From: Ruegeria sp. ANG-S4
GTDB taxonomy: Bacteria; Pseudomonadota; Alphaproteobacteria; Rhodobacterales; Rhodobacteraceae
NCBI RefSeq assembly: GCF_000814005.1
Contig: NZ_JWLK01000002.1
Span: forward strand, 1-64,000
DNA: 64,000 nt
Direction: 5' to 3'
The notes under the pieces: generated by a model
Told to the model about the DNA's origin: nothing
The model's database searches: none
What the model saw: only the letters and a program-made list of their open reading frames with translations
In this document: in pieces, positions 18,461 to 26,511 of the stretch
Position numbering within the stretch: the first letter of the stretch is position 1
Layout: the number at the start of each line of letters is the position of its first letter
Program-made: the position numbers and the translations under genes

Positions 18461-20284
18461 ATGTCGGTACCCGAACCATTTACGGATCTCGAGATAGAAA
18501 CGGCGGACGCCGGTTTCTACGAGAACTACAGCGTTCCGATCGCATTGATCAGTAAGTCGATTATGGTAGCACTTGTGCTGTGGGCGCTTGTTTTCCCGGC
18601 CAACGCCAACGGCACTCTGGGCAGCCTGAACGGCAAGCTGCTTGAGAGTTTCAACAGCTTTTATGTGATCATCGTCGGTCTTTTCTTCTTCTTCCTTGCG
18701 ATCGTGGCGCTGATCCCGTCCACGGGTAAGCGGATTATGGGCACGCCGGGGGAAAAGCCCGAGTTTTCGAATTTTTCGTGGTTCTCGATGATGTTTGGCG
18801 CCGGTCTCGGTGTCGGCCTGATGGTGTTTGCGACTGCGGAACCCCTGGGCCTTTGGGGATCAAACCCTGTGGTTGTTTCCGGCGACGTTGCAGGAAACTC
18901 ACCTGAAGCGTTGCAATCGGCGTATCGATTTACGTATCTGCACTATGGTTTCCACGCTTGGGCCATTTACGTGGTAACTGGTTTGTCGCTTGCCTATTAC
19001 GCCTACACGCGCAACATGCCGCTGACCATTCGCGCCGCTCTGACGCCGTTGTTCGGACGCCTGATGAATGGTTTCCTGGGTCATGTGGTTGACGTGTTGG
19101 GTGTAGTCGCGACCATCTTGGGTGTTTCGGTGACCATCGGGTATGGCGTCAGCCAGTTCATCGACGGTGTTTATGCAATCACCGGAATGGATTGGGTGAT
19201 GAACCTGGGTGGCGAAGTTCCGACGCCCAGCAAAGTGGGCCTGATCTCGGGTCTGGTTGTCATCATGGGTTTGTCGATCATTTCGGCTGTGTCGGGCGTT
19301 GGCCGCGGGGTCAAATACCTGTCGAACCTGAACCTTGTCCTGTCGATCATTCTGCTGGGTACGTTCATTGTCTTCGGTTCTTTCGTCTTCGCCATGACCA
19401 CGTATGGCACGGCAATGGTCGACTATATCCTGCACTTCCTGTCGCTCAGCTTTAGTGCCTATGGCCCGTTGTCAGTGGAGGCCTTCACTGCGGCATTGCC
19501 GGCGGAGGCACAGGCGCACGCGGCTGATCTGGTCGGCGGTGCGACGAATGCCTGGGGCAGCTTTGACGGGTTCAAGAGCGGTCTTGAAGGTGCAGCGGCT
19601 GAACTGGATGAAGCGACCCTGACGGCGGCCTATGCCGCAGGTGAACAGGGCCGTCAGTTCGGTTGGCAGGCCGGTTGGACCACGTTCTACTGGGCTTGGT
19701 GGATTGCATTCTCGCCCTTCGTAGGTCTGTTCCTTGCGCGCATCTCCAAGGGACGCTCGGTCCGCGAGTTCATCCTGGGTTGCGTCTTTGCTCCGGCGTT
19801 GGTGTGCTTTGCCTGGATGACCGTTCTTGGTGGTACCGCGATCGATCTTGAACTGGCAGGCGCGGCAGAAGGTGCGATCATCGGTGCGTCAAACACCAAC
19901 AAGCTGTTCGTGACCCTGTCTTACATGATCGATGGCGGACTTCTGTCCATGCTGAACGTCATGTGTGTCATCCTGATCATGACCTTCCTTGTGACCTCTG
20001 CCGACTCGGGCATTCTGGTTATGAACACCATCATGTCGGGTGGCAGCCAGGAAACCGGGGTCAAGCACCGCATCATTTGGGGTGTGATCCTGACGGCGGT
20101 CATTGGCGCCCTGATCCTCGCGGCGGGCGAAAACAACCCGATGGATGCGCTTCGCAATGCGATGATTATCGGAGCGCTGCCGTTCACGATGGTAATGGGC
20201 CTCATGATGGTCGCGCTAGCCAAAGCGCTGTATCGCGACAGTCAGCGCGACAAACACTCTGCTGCGGCACAGGCGGCCGAGTAA
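18461..20284 (+). CDS. BCCT-family betaine/carnitine/choline transporter
   Basis: 607-residue inner-membrane secondary transporter, about 12 membrane helices. BCCT signatures: FGAGLGVGLMVFATAEPLG (the glycine-rich helix), and GWTTFYWAWWIAFSPFVGLF followed by LARISKGRSVREF (tryptophan box). It imports a quaternary ammonium compound by Na+ or H+ symport; choline, glycine betaine, carnitine or DMSP cannot be separated by eye. The start is ATG 18461, 7 bases after GGAGG. The preceding GlxA-type regulator and the carnitine genes at 26512-29611 make carnitine or betaine the best guess. A terminator follows. Confidence 0.93.
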   Translation: MSVPEPFTDLEIETADAGFYENYSVPIALISKSIMVALVLWALVFPANANGTLGSLNGKLLESFNSFYVIIVGLFFFFLAIVALIPSTGKRIMGTPGEKPEFSNFSWFSMMFGAGLGVGLMVFATAEPLGLWGSNPVVVSGDVAGNSPEALQSAYRFTYLHYGFHAWAIYVVTGLSLAYYAYTRNMPLTIRAALTPLFGRLMNGFLGHVVDVLGVVATILGVSVTIGYGVSQFIDGVYAITGMDWVMNLGGEVPTPSKVGLISGLVVIMGLSIISAVSGVGRGVKYLSNLNLVLSIILLGTFIVFGSFVFAMTTYGTAMVDYILHFLSLSFSAYGPLSVEAFTAALPAEAQAHAADLVGGATNAWGSFDGFKSGLEGAAAELDEATLTAAYAAGEQGRQFGWQAGWTTFYWAWWIAFSPFVGLFLARISKGRSVREFILGCVFAPALVCFAWMTVLGGTAIDLELAGAAEGAIIGASNTNKLFVTLSYMIDGGLLSMLNVMCVILIMTFLVTSADSGILVMNTIMSGGSQETGVKHRIIWGVILTAVIGALILAAGENNPMDALRNAMIIGALPFTMVMGLMMVALAKALYRDSQRDKHSAAAQAAE

Positions 20285-20300
20285 TTCAAACCAAACAAGG

Positions 20301-20334
20301 ACGCGCCGCACTTGACTGAGCGGCGCGTTTTTTT
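20301..20334 (+). terminator. Rho-independent terminator after BCCT gene
   Basis: 9-base-pair stem ACGCGCCGC / GCGGCGCGT (20301-20309 and 20320-20328), 10-base loop, then a 7-T run ending at 20334. Confidence 0.92.
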
Positions 20335-20397
20335 GAGTGATACAGGATAGCAGTCCCCTGTTTGATTGCCTTCAAATCAGGAAGCTGAGACCTCTCG

Positions 20398-21165
20398 CTA
20401 GACCTCCTGATTGCAAAGCGCGAAAAGGGCTGACTTGGAGTTGATCCCTAGCTTTTGGTAAGCGCGTCTTCTGTATGTGGTGACTGTGCTGGGTGCGACA
20501 TCAAGCTCCCACGCAATTGCATCTGTTGTAAGACCCCTCAGAATGGCCGAACAAATTTCCTTCTCGCGGGCTGACAACGAGTTGAGAGGGCTCTTGAGCT
20601 GCTTCGACTGTTCGTTCGAGTAATGCAAAAGCACGATCTTTGAAACGAGTGTCCAGAAGTCGCGGCGCAGATTGTCCTCGCTGATGGAAAAGCGGCCGTT
20701 TTCTGCGAACCGATAGAAATTGAGGGCGATGACTTCGGCGTCTCCCCGGGCGAGGACCGTGATTTTGTCAATGATTTCGGTGTTTTCAAAAAACTCCCGG
20801 CGAAATTCAGGCGACATGCGGTCGGCGAATTCGTGCAACGCAAAGATGCGCAGTGTCCCTTGCTGCTTTACGGCCTCGATTTCAGGTCGCAACGGGTCCT
20901 GAAGATAACCAAACCGCAGGTATTTTTGCGCCATGTTCTTGGCAGTTTGATTGTGCCGCTCGTTGAAGGACAAATAGCACTGTGGTCGATCCCGCCTGTA
21001 AGAAAAAATCATGCATTGGTCGGCTTTTATCACCTGTTCAATCATGTCCAGAAAGTGCGCATTGAAGTCTGGCGTTCCGACAGAGTTCAGACACGCAGAG
21101 AGAATTTTCAGGAACTCCGGCGCTCCGTCGCCGCTAAAGAATTTTTCGAGAGTCATGCCAGTCAT
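20398..21165 (-). CDS. LuxR-family regulator with unknown N-terminal sensing domain
   Basis: About 255 residues. The C-terminal LuxR helix-turn-helix is clear (SLSAREKEICSAILRGLTTD, then VAPSTVTTYRRRAYQKLGI). The N-terminal 180 residues contain DQCMIFSYRRDRPQCYLSF and read like a GAF/PAS-type pocket; I do not see a classical acyl-homoserine-lactone signature and no luxI is near. The start at ATG 21165 is tentative because no ribosome site is obvious; an ATG at 21156 is nearly as good. It is divergent from the HisC-like aminotransferase operon, with a palindrome in between, and probably controls that operon. Confidence 0.82.
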   Translation of the reverse strand: MTGMTLEKFFSGDGAPEFLKILSACLNSVGTPDFNAHFLDMIEQVIKADQCMIFSYRRDRPQCYLSFNERHNQTAKNMAQKYLRFGYLQDPLRPEIEAVKQQGTLRIFALHEFADRMSPEFRREFFENTEIIDKITVLARGDAEVIALNFYRFAENGRFSISEDNLRRDFWTLVSKIVLLHYSNEQSKQLKSPLNSLSAREKEICSAILRGLTTDAIAWELDVAPSTVTTYRRRAYQKLGINSKSALFALCNQEV

Positions 21166-21228
21166 GTTGCGTGGGATTGATTGGGTTGGCAACGTGTCGT
21201 GTCGGTAGGTCGTTGTCCGGATTTTTAG

Positions 21229-21249
21229 TGTCCCCCGCAACAGGGGACA
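21229..21249. promoter_or_regulatory. Putative LuxR-type operator TGTCCCC-N7-GGGGACA
   Basis: 7-base perfect inverted arms (21229-21235 and 21243-21249) in the spacer between the LuxR gene (start 21165) and the aminotransferase gene (start 21335). Size and symmetry fit a dimeric helix-turn-helix protein. A related half-site GTCCCCTGT lies at about 20352-20360, downstream of the LuxR gene. Confidence 0.6.
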
Positions 21250-21334
21250 TCTTTCTGCGATCAAAGACGGTAGGGTGCAGGCGGGCGTTCCCCTAGCCCG
21301 ACCCATTCGAGCAAAAAAGGAAAGCCGCCAAACG

Positions 21335-22423
21335 ATGACCAATGTGGAGCGATTGGAATACAAAGCCGGGCTTTCGGTAGAGGACGTCAAGGATTTGACA
21401 GGGGGAAACCCGGTTACCCGTTTATCATCGAATGAAAACCCATTCGGTCCGTCACCAAAGGCAATCGCTGCGGCACAAGCCGCATTGGAAACCGCCAGTG
21501 TTTACCCTGCGCGCGACGATGCGGCATTGTGTTCTGCACTGGCCGGTTTTCATGGGCTTGGCCTGACCCCATCGCATTTCTTCGCTGCCAACAGCGGAGT
21601 CGAAGTTCTTTCGCTTATCGAAGATGCCTGCGGTGTTGCCGACAATCGAGCGATCATATCCCCCCCTTGCTTTGGTGCCTATGCCGCGTCCCTGAAGAAA
21701 AAAAATTCAGGCATTGATATCGTTACCTTGAAGGGCGGGTCCTTTGCCGTGGACGTAGACGGCATTCTGGCGGCGGTGACCCCCGAAACGCGATTGGTCT
21801 ATCTGTGCAATCCCAACAATCCGACCGGGACCTGGTTTGGCGAAGATGTCCTGTCCGGCATTCTTGACCGATTGCCCGATCATGTGACGTTGATCTACGA
21901 CGAGGTCTACTTTCAATTTGCCACCGAAAAGGGCTTGCCGGACGCAATCCGTCACGTTCTGGACGGTCGCAATATCGTCATCGTGCATAGTTTTTCGAAG
22001 GCTTACGGTTTGGCGGGACTGCGCGTCGGGTATGGAATAGCGGCGCCCGCGCTGACCAATCGGATTCAGCAGCTCAAACGACCATTTCATATCAACGCGG
22101 TTGCAATGTCTGCTGCAATGGCAGCTTTGCAGGATGACGGCCATCTCAACAAGACAGTGCGCAACAACCACGATGAGCGTTCTGTGCTGATCAAGGGTCT
22201 GCAGGCTCTTGGCCTAAAGCCAACGGTCAGTCAGGCCAACTTCGTAATGTTTGAATGCCTGGACGGCATGGATGCTGACAGCCTGACACGAGCTTTGCTG
22301 GAACAAGCCGTTATGGTCCGTCCCGCTTTCCATTTGCCTCGACACATCCGTGCTACGATCGGCACGCCGGACGATAACGCAAGGTTGCTTGAAACGCTCT
22401 CGGGCATTCTGGGAGGCCAATAA
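21335..22423 (+). CDS. Histidinol-phosphate aminotransferase-like class I/II aminotransferase
   Basis: 362-residue PLP enzyme of the HisC/CobD group. Seen: RLSSNENPFGPSPKA at the N-terminus, VYLCNPNNPTGTWFG, the pyridine-binding Asp in LIYDEVYFQF, the Schiff-base Lys in HSFSKAYGLAGLRVGYG, and the C-terminal Arg region VRPAFHLPRHIRATIG. It is unlikely to be the biosynthetic hisC, because its neighbours are a ThDP enzyme starting in its stop codon, a P-loop protein and an aldehyde dehydrogenase. Inferred role: transamination of an amino acid (perhaps phosphorylated) to a 2-oxo acid for the next enzyme. Start at ATG 21335; the ribosome site is weak. Confidence 0.85.
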   Translation: MTNVERLEYKAGLSVEDVKDLTGGNPVTRLSSNENPFGPSPKAIAAAQAALETASVYPARDDAALCSALAGFHGLGLTPSHFFAANSGVEVLSLIEDACGVADNRAIISPPCFGAYAASLKKKNSGIDIVTLKGGSFAVDVDGILAAVTPETRLVYLCNPNNPTGTWFGEDVLSGILDRLPDHVTLIYDEVYFQFATEKGLPDAIRHVLDGRNIVIVHSFSKAYGLAGLRVGYGIAAPALTNRIQQLKRPFHINAVAMSAAMAALQDDGHLNKTVRNNHDERSVLIKGLQALGLKPTVSQANFVMFECLDGMDADSLTRALLEQAVMVRPAFHLPRHIRATIGTPDDNARLLETLSGILGGQ

Positions 22424-24033
22424 TGATGCAAGCCATGACAGGGGGCGAGGCCGCCGTACTTGCCCTGCACAATCTTGGTATTAATACCGTATTTGGTTTG
22501 CCGGGCGTCCAGAACGACTGGTTGTACAACGCGTTTTATGACCACCAAGAGAAGTTTCGGATCATTCACACGCGGCACGAGCAGGGTGCTGCGTACATGG
22601 CGCTGGGGGCGGCGCTGGCAACGGGCGGCAAGAGCGTTTTCAACGTTGTCCCCGGTCCGGGCCTATTGAACGCCACGGCTGCGTTGTCGACGGCCTATGC
22701 GCTGAATGCCAAGGTGATGTGCCTTACCGGTCAGATCCCGTCCGGCAAGATCGGTCGCCGCATGGGTGAGTTGCATGAAATAGAAGGTCAGTTGGATATC
22801 CTGAAGTCGCTGACCAAGTGGGCCGAGCGTGCCAACGACCCAGCTGATATCCCGGGTTTGATGTATGAGGCGTTTCGACAGCTGGATTCCGGTCGCCCGC
22901 GGCCGGTTGCACTGGAAATTCCGATGGATGTTCTTGCCGCGAAGGGCGTTGTCTACTCGGGTCAAAAACCATTGGCCCCCGATTTGCCGCCCTTGGACGA
23001 AGCGGCACTTGAACGCGCGGCGGAACTGCTGGGCCAGGCGCAAAACCCGATGATTTTTGTGGGCAGCGGGGCGCTGGATGCCAGTGCGCCCATTCGTCGG
23101 CTGGCCGAAGAATTGCAGGCCCCGGTTGTTGGCTATCGAACCGGAATGGGTATCGTGGACGCGCGTAGCCCATTTTCTTTGCACTTACCTGCCGCAAAAC
23201 CCCTTTGGGAAAAGGCCGATGTTGTTCTGGCAATAGGCAGCAACATGCGCGTTCCGATGGGAAAATGGATCAAGGCTCATCACCCGGATATCATCCGGAT
23301 CGATACAGACCCCGAGACCCATAAGACTTTTGCGCAGCCCAAACTCTCGATCACGTCGCGTGCCGAGGCGGCGGTTCCGTTTCTGTTAGAACGGCTTGAA
23401 GTTCACAACACCCCGCGTGCATCCCGCGTGGATGAGTTCTTGGAAGCCAAGGCGGCATGGGCCAGGCGGTCAGCAGTGTTAGAGCCCCAGATAACCTACC
23501 TACGCGTTATTCGTGAAGAACTGGGCGAGGACGGCGTCTTTGTTGACGAACTGACGCAAGTTGGGTTTGCAAGCCGCATCCTCTATCCGGTCTATGACCC
23601 GCGCACCTATATTTCGACGGGTTATCAGGGAACATTGGGTTATGGCTTTCCGACCGCTTTGGGCGTCAAGGTTGCACGCCCGAATGTACCGGTCATTTCG
23701 ATAACGGGCGACGGTGGCTTTATGTTTGGCGTCCAGGAATTGGCGACCGCCGTTCAGCATAAAATCCCGCTGGTTACCGTATTGTTCAACAACAACCAAT
23801 TCGGCAATGTCCAGCAGATGCAGAAAAACAATTACGGCGGACGTGTAATCGCCACCGATTTGGTCAACCCCGATTTCGGCCGCATGGTCGAAAGCTTTGG
23901 TGCACAGGCGTTGCGGGCGACAAATGCCGTGGAATTGCGCAGTGCAATCAAACGCGGCCTTGCGACCGATCACACGCCGACGGTCATCGAAGTTCCCTTC
24001 GACGAAATGCCCAGCGTCGATCAATTCCGTTAG
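22423..24033 (+). CDS. Thiamine-diphosphate enzyme (acetolactate synthase/2-oxo-acid decarboxylase-like)
   Basis: 536 residues with the three-domain ThDP layout: Pyr domain with the cofactor-activating Glu53 (TRHEQGAAYMA), central Rossmann-like domain (about 190-330), and PP domain with the metal-binding ITGDGGFMFG near residue 428 through LFNNNQFGN. It resembles acetolactate-synthase large subunits annotated as thiamine pyrophosphate-binding proteins, but no small regulatory subunit is present. The TAATG junction with the aminotransferase implies coupling. In context it would decarboxylate, or add an acyl group to, the 2-oxo acid made upstream; the reaction is not known. Confidence 0.87.
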   Translation: MMQAMTGGEAAVLALHNLGINTVFGLPGVQNDWLYNAFYDHQEKFRIIHTRHEQGAAYMALGAALATGGKSVFNVVPGPGLLNATAALSTAYALNAKVMCLTGQIPSGKIGRRMGELHEIEGQLDILKSLTKWAERANDPADIPGLMYEAFRQLDSGRPRPVALEIPMDVLAAKGVVYSGQKPLAPDLPPLDEAALERAAELLGQAQNPMIFVGSGALDASAPIRRLAEELQAPVVGYRTGMGIVDARSPFSLHLPAAKPLWEKADVVLAIGSNMRVPMGKWIKAHHPDIIRIDTDPETHKTFAQPKLSITSRAEAAVPFLLERLEVHNTPRASRVDEFLEAKAAWARRSAVLEPQITYLRVIREELGEDGVFVDELTQVGFASRILYPVYDPRTYISTGYQGTLGYGFPTALGVKVARPNVPVISITGDGGFMFGVQELATAVQHKIPLVTVLFNNNQFGNVQQMQKNNYGGRVIATDLVNPDFGRMVESFGAQALRATNAVELRSAIKRGLATDHTPTVIEVPFDEMPSVDQFR

Positions 24034-24042
24034 AGGGTCAGC

Positions 24043-24900
24043 ATGAGCGCCAGCATCATTCCGCCTGATACAAAAATAGGTCGTCAGCTGCGTTCCGCGA
24101 CCGGGTGTCGGATCGTTCTGATCGCCGGGTTGCCGAGCACCGGCAAAAGCCTGCTGTTCCAGCAGCTTACGATCCTGGCCGATGAGGCGGGAAGAACGGT
24201 GCATACGTTACAATGGGATGATGCACGGCGTGACTTTGAAACGGAAAAGTGGCTTGGGCTTTACCCCGAGCACGACAACCTGACCCACCCGGGAATTCGC
24301 AAGGCTGTCGGTTTATGGGTCCGCGATGGCATTCGAAAATGGGATCAGACCCATTCCGAAGCCGAACACCTGTTGGTCATTGAACTCCCGGTCGTCGGCG
24401 GGCGATTTATCGAACTTCTTCGCAAGGACGATGATGCTATCGAAGATCTGTTGGCCTCGACAGAGACCTGCGTCTTGGTTCCTGTACCCACGAACGCTTT
24501 GCGACAAAAGATCGAGGCATTTCGCGCCGAAACTTTCTCCAATCCACGCAACGAGCAAGAGAAGAAGGATGCGCCGCCTTACATCGTGCATTCCAATTGG
24601 GTTGCGCTGAGAAAGGTGTACAACCGCTGGGAAGGGCTTAGCGACGACGCGACGCGGGACGCCGGATACGAGGAAGAAATCGTGCGGTCCGTTTTTGGCC
24701 GTCTCTGTCGGTTCCGCAACACCGAGTTTCTGACGATCGACCGGGTTTTTGCAACAACCGGATCGGCCTATGAACGCCCTGTCCCAGTGCTGAAGACACG
24801 CGCGACAGAAGATGATGTCGCGGCCGCATTTGCGCGTCTGCGGAAACTATTTCCGGGTGAAGCCGCGGACAAAGCGGTGGATGGCTGGTTTGACTACTAA
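24043..24900 (+). CDS. P-loop protein of unknown function (kinase-like)
   Basis: 285 residues. A Walker A motif GLPSTGKS at residues 29-36 follows a hydrophobic strand (RIVLIAG), and a likely Walker B strand is HLLVIELPVVGG near residue 110. The rest is polar and I do not recognise the family; it looks like a small-molecule kinase or nucleotide-dependent regulator. GAGGG precedes the ATG by 5 bases, and the gene lies 9 bases after the ThDP gene, so it belongs to the same operon. Working next to a HisC-like aminotransferase, it could phosphorylate the substrate, but that is conjecture. Confidence 0.75.
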   Translation: MSASIIPPDTKIGRQLRSATGCRIVLIAGLPSTGKSLLFQQLTILADEAGRTVHTLQWDDARRDFETEKWLGLYPEHDNLTHPGIRKAVGLWVRDGIRKWDQTHSEAEHLLVIELPVVGGRFIELLRKDDDAIEDLLASTETCVLVPVPTNALRQKIEAFRAETFSNPRNEQEKKDAPPYIVHSNWVALRKVYNRWEGLSDDATRDAGYEEEIVRSVFGRLCRFRNTEFLTIDRVFATTGSAYERPVPVLKTRATEDDVAAAFARLRKLFPGEAADKAVDGWFDY

Positions 24901-24999
24901 GTGACGGCAGCAGACCAAAGATCGCCAGCCGTGCACGGCCAGCGCAACGGCGATGATGCCCAGACGAAGAAAACTGTTGGAATAGGTGTAAACCAAGGC

Positions 25000-26493
25000 A
25001 TGACCCAACTTGATCAGTCGAACATCGACGCGCTGCGCAGTCTTCAAATTCCCAAAGGGTGCAACATTATCGACGGTACGTTCGAACCTGCTGCAACCGG
25101 CAGGGAACTGGAGGTCACCAGCCCGATAGACGGTGCCGTTCTTGGTTCCATTCCGGACAGCGACCATACGGACGTAGACAAAGCGGTCGATGCCGCACGG
25201 CACAGCTTTGAAAGTGGTGTCTGGTCCGGGCTTGCGCCGGTTATGCGCAAAAAGGTTTTGCTGAAATGGGCCGAACTGATCGAGGCCAACGCGCTGGAAA
25301 TAGCGGTTCTGGGTGCGCGTGACAACGGAACCGATATTCGAATGGCCTTGAAGGGCGAACCTGTTTCTGCGGCCGCGACCATTCGATTCTATGCTGAAGC
25401 CACTGACAAGGTGAACGGAGAGATCACGCCAACACGACCAGACGTTCTGTCGTTGATCCGCAAAGAGCCCGTGGGCGTTGTCGGAGTGATCATTCCGTGG
25501 AATTTCCCATTGATGATCGGGGCATGGAAAGTGGCGCCAGCGCTGGCTGCAGGCAACTCTGTGGTCCTCAAGCCCTCAGAAGAGGCGACATTTTCGACGT
25601 TGCGGATCGCTGAACTGGCGCATGAAGCCGGTTTGCCGCCGGGTGTTCTTAACGTCGTAACGGGTCGCGGATCGGTCGTAGGTGAGGCGCTGGGCCTGCA
25701 CATGGATGTGGATGTTCTGGCGTTCACCGGTTCCGGTCACGTCGGTCGCAAACTGATGGAGTATTCCGGCCGGTCGAACCTGAAAAGGATTTACCTTGAG
25801 TTGGGAGGGAAATCGCCAAATATCGTTTTCGCGGATGCGCCGGACCTTGAAGACACCGCCGCGCAAACCGCCGCGTCGATCTTTCGAAACAACGGGCAAG
25901 TTTGCGTTGCAGCGTCCCGCTTGATGGTCGAGCGACCAGTCTATGACGACTTCATGAAGCTCGTGCGTGGGCATGCCGAGGCGCTCAGTGTTGGCGACCC
26001 GCTACGGCTGGAAAACAACACAGGTGCCCTCGCCAACTCCGCGCAGCTGACGAAAACGACGGCCGCAGTTCAGTTGGCGCTTGAACAAGGCGCGGTACTT
26101 AGCACGGGTGGGGCCGTGCTCCACCATGAAAGTGGTGGTTTCTACCACCAGCCCACGATCCTGACGGATGTGACCCGCGACATGGACGTTGTTCAGAACG
26201 AGGTTTTTGGTCCTGTTTTGGCCGCCAGAGCTTTCGATACCGAAGAGGAAGCTGTTCAGATGGCCAACGAAACGGTGTTTGGTCTGTCTTCGGCTGTCTG
26301 GACTTCAAACCTGTCGAAAGCGCACAGAATGGCGGGGCGCATTAAATCCGGTCAGGTGCATGTAAATTGCTTCTCTGGGTCGGACGTGACCTCGCCCTTG
26401 TCCGGCGTGCGACAATCGGGAAACGGAGCGGATAAGTCACTGCATGCGCTGGAGAAGTATGAAAATCTCAAGGCGACATGGATTCAGATCTGA
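25000..26493 (+). CDS. Aldehyde dehydrogenase
   Basis: 497 residues. Catalytic Cys in NNGQVCVAASRLMV near residue 300, general-base Glu in YLELGGKSPNIVF, and cofactor region IIPWNFPLMIGAWKVAPALA. The start is set at ATG 25000 to match family N-termini (IPKGCNIIDGTFEPA); the frame is open back to a GTG at 24901 that abuts the previous stop codon, so a longer product is possible. Last gene of the aminotransferase-ThDP-P-loop unit; it would oxidise an aldehyde released by the ThDP enzyme. Converges on the carnitine genes with only 18 bases between stop codons. Confidence 0.9.
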   Translation: MTQLDQSNIDALRSLQIPKGCNIIDGTFEPAATGRELEVTSPIDGAVLGSIPDSDHTDVDKAVDAARHSFESGVWSGLAPVMRKKVLLKWAELIEANALEIAVLGARDNGTDIRMALKGEPVSAAATIRFYAEATDKVNGEITPTRPDVLSLIRKEPVGVVGVIIPWNFPLMIGAWKVAPALAAGNSVVLKPSEEATFSTLRIAELAHEAGLPPGVLNVVTGRGSVVGEALGLHMDVDVLAFTGSGHVGRKLMEYSGRSNLKRIYLELGGKSPNIVFADAPDLEDTAAQTAASIFRNNGQVCVAASRLMVERPVYDDFMKLVRGHAEALSVGDPLRLENNTGALANSAQLTKTTAAVQLALEQGAVLSTGGAVLHHESGGFYHQPTILTDVTRDMDVVQNEVFGPVLAARAFDTEEEAVQMANETVFGLSSAVWTSNLSKAHRMAGRIKSGQVHVNCFSGSDVTSPLSGVRQSGNGADKSLHALEKYENLKATWIQI

Positions 26494-26511
26494 ATCCATG
26501 AACCTATCCGG

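Noticed and set aside
18051..18479. 142-residue minus-strand open frame in the BCCT leader region
   Set aside because: Cys/Phe-rich translation with no family resemblance, and it crosses the BCCT ribosome site and start; most likely chance.
20398..21165. Quorum-sensing LuxR with AHL binding
   Set aside because: No luxI nearby and no clear AHL-pocket signature; kept only as a LuxR-type regulator.
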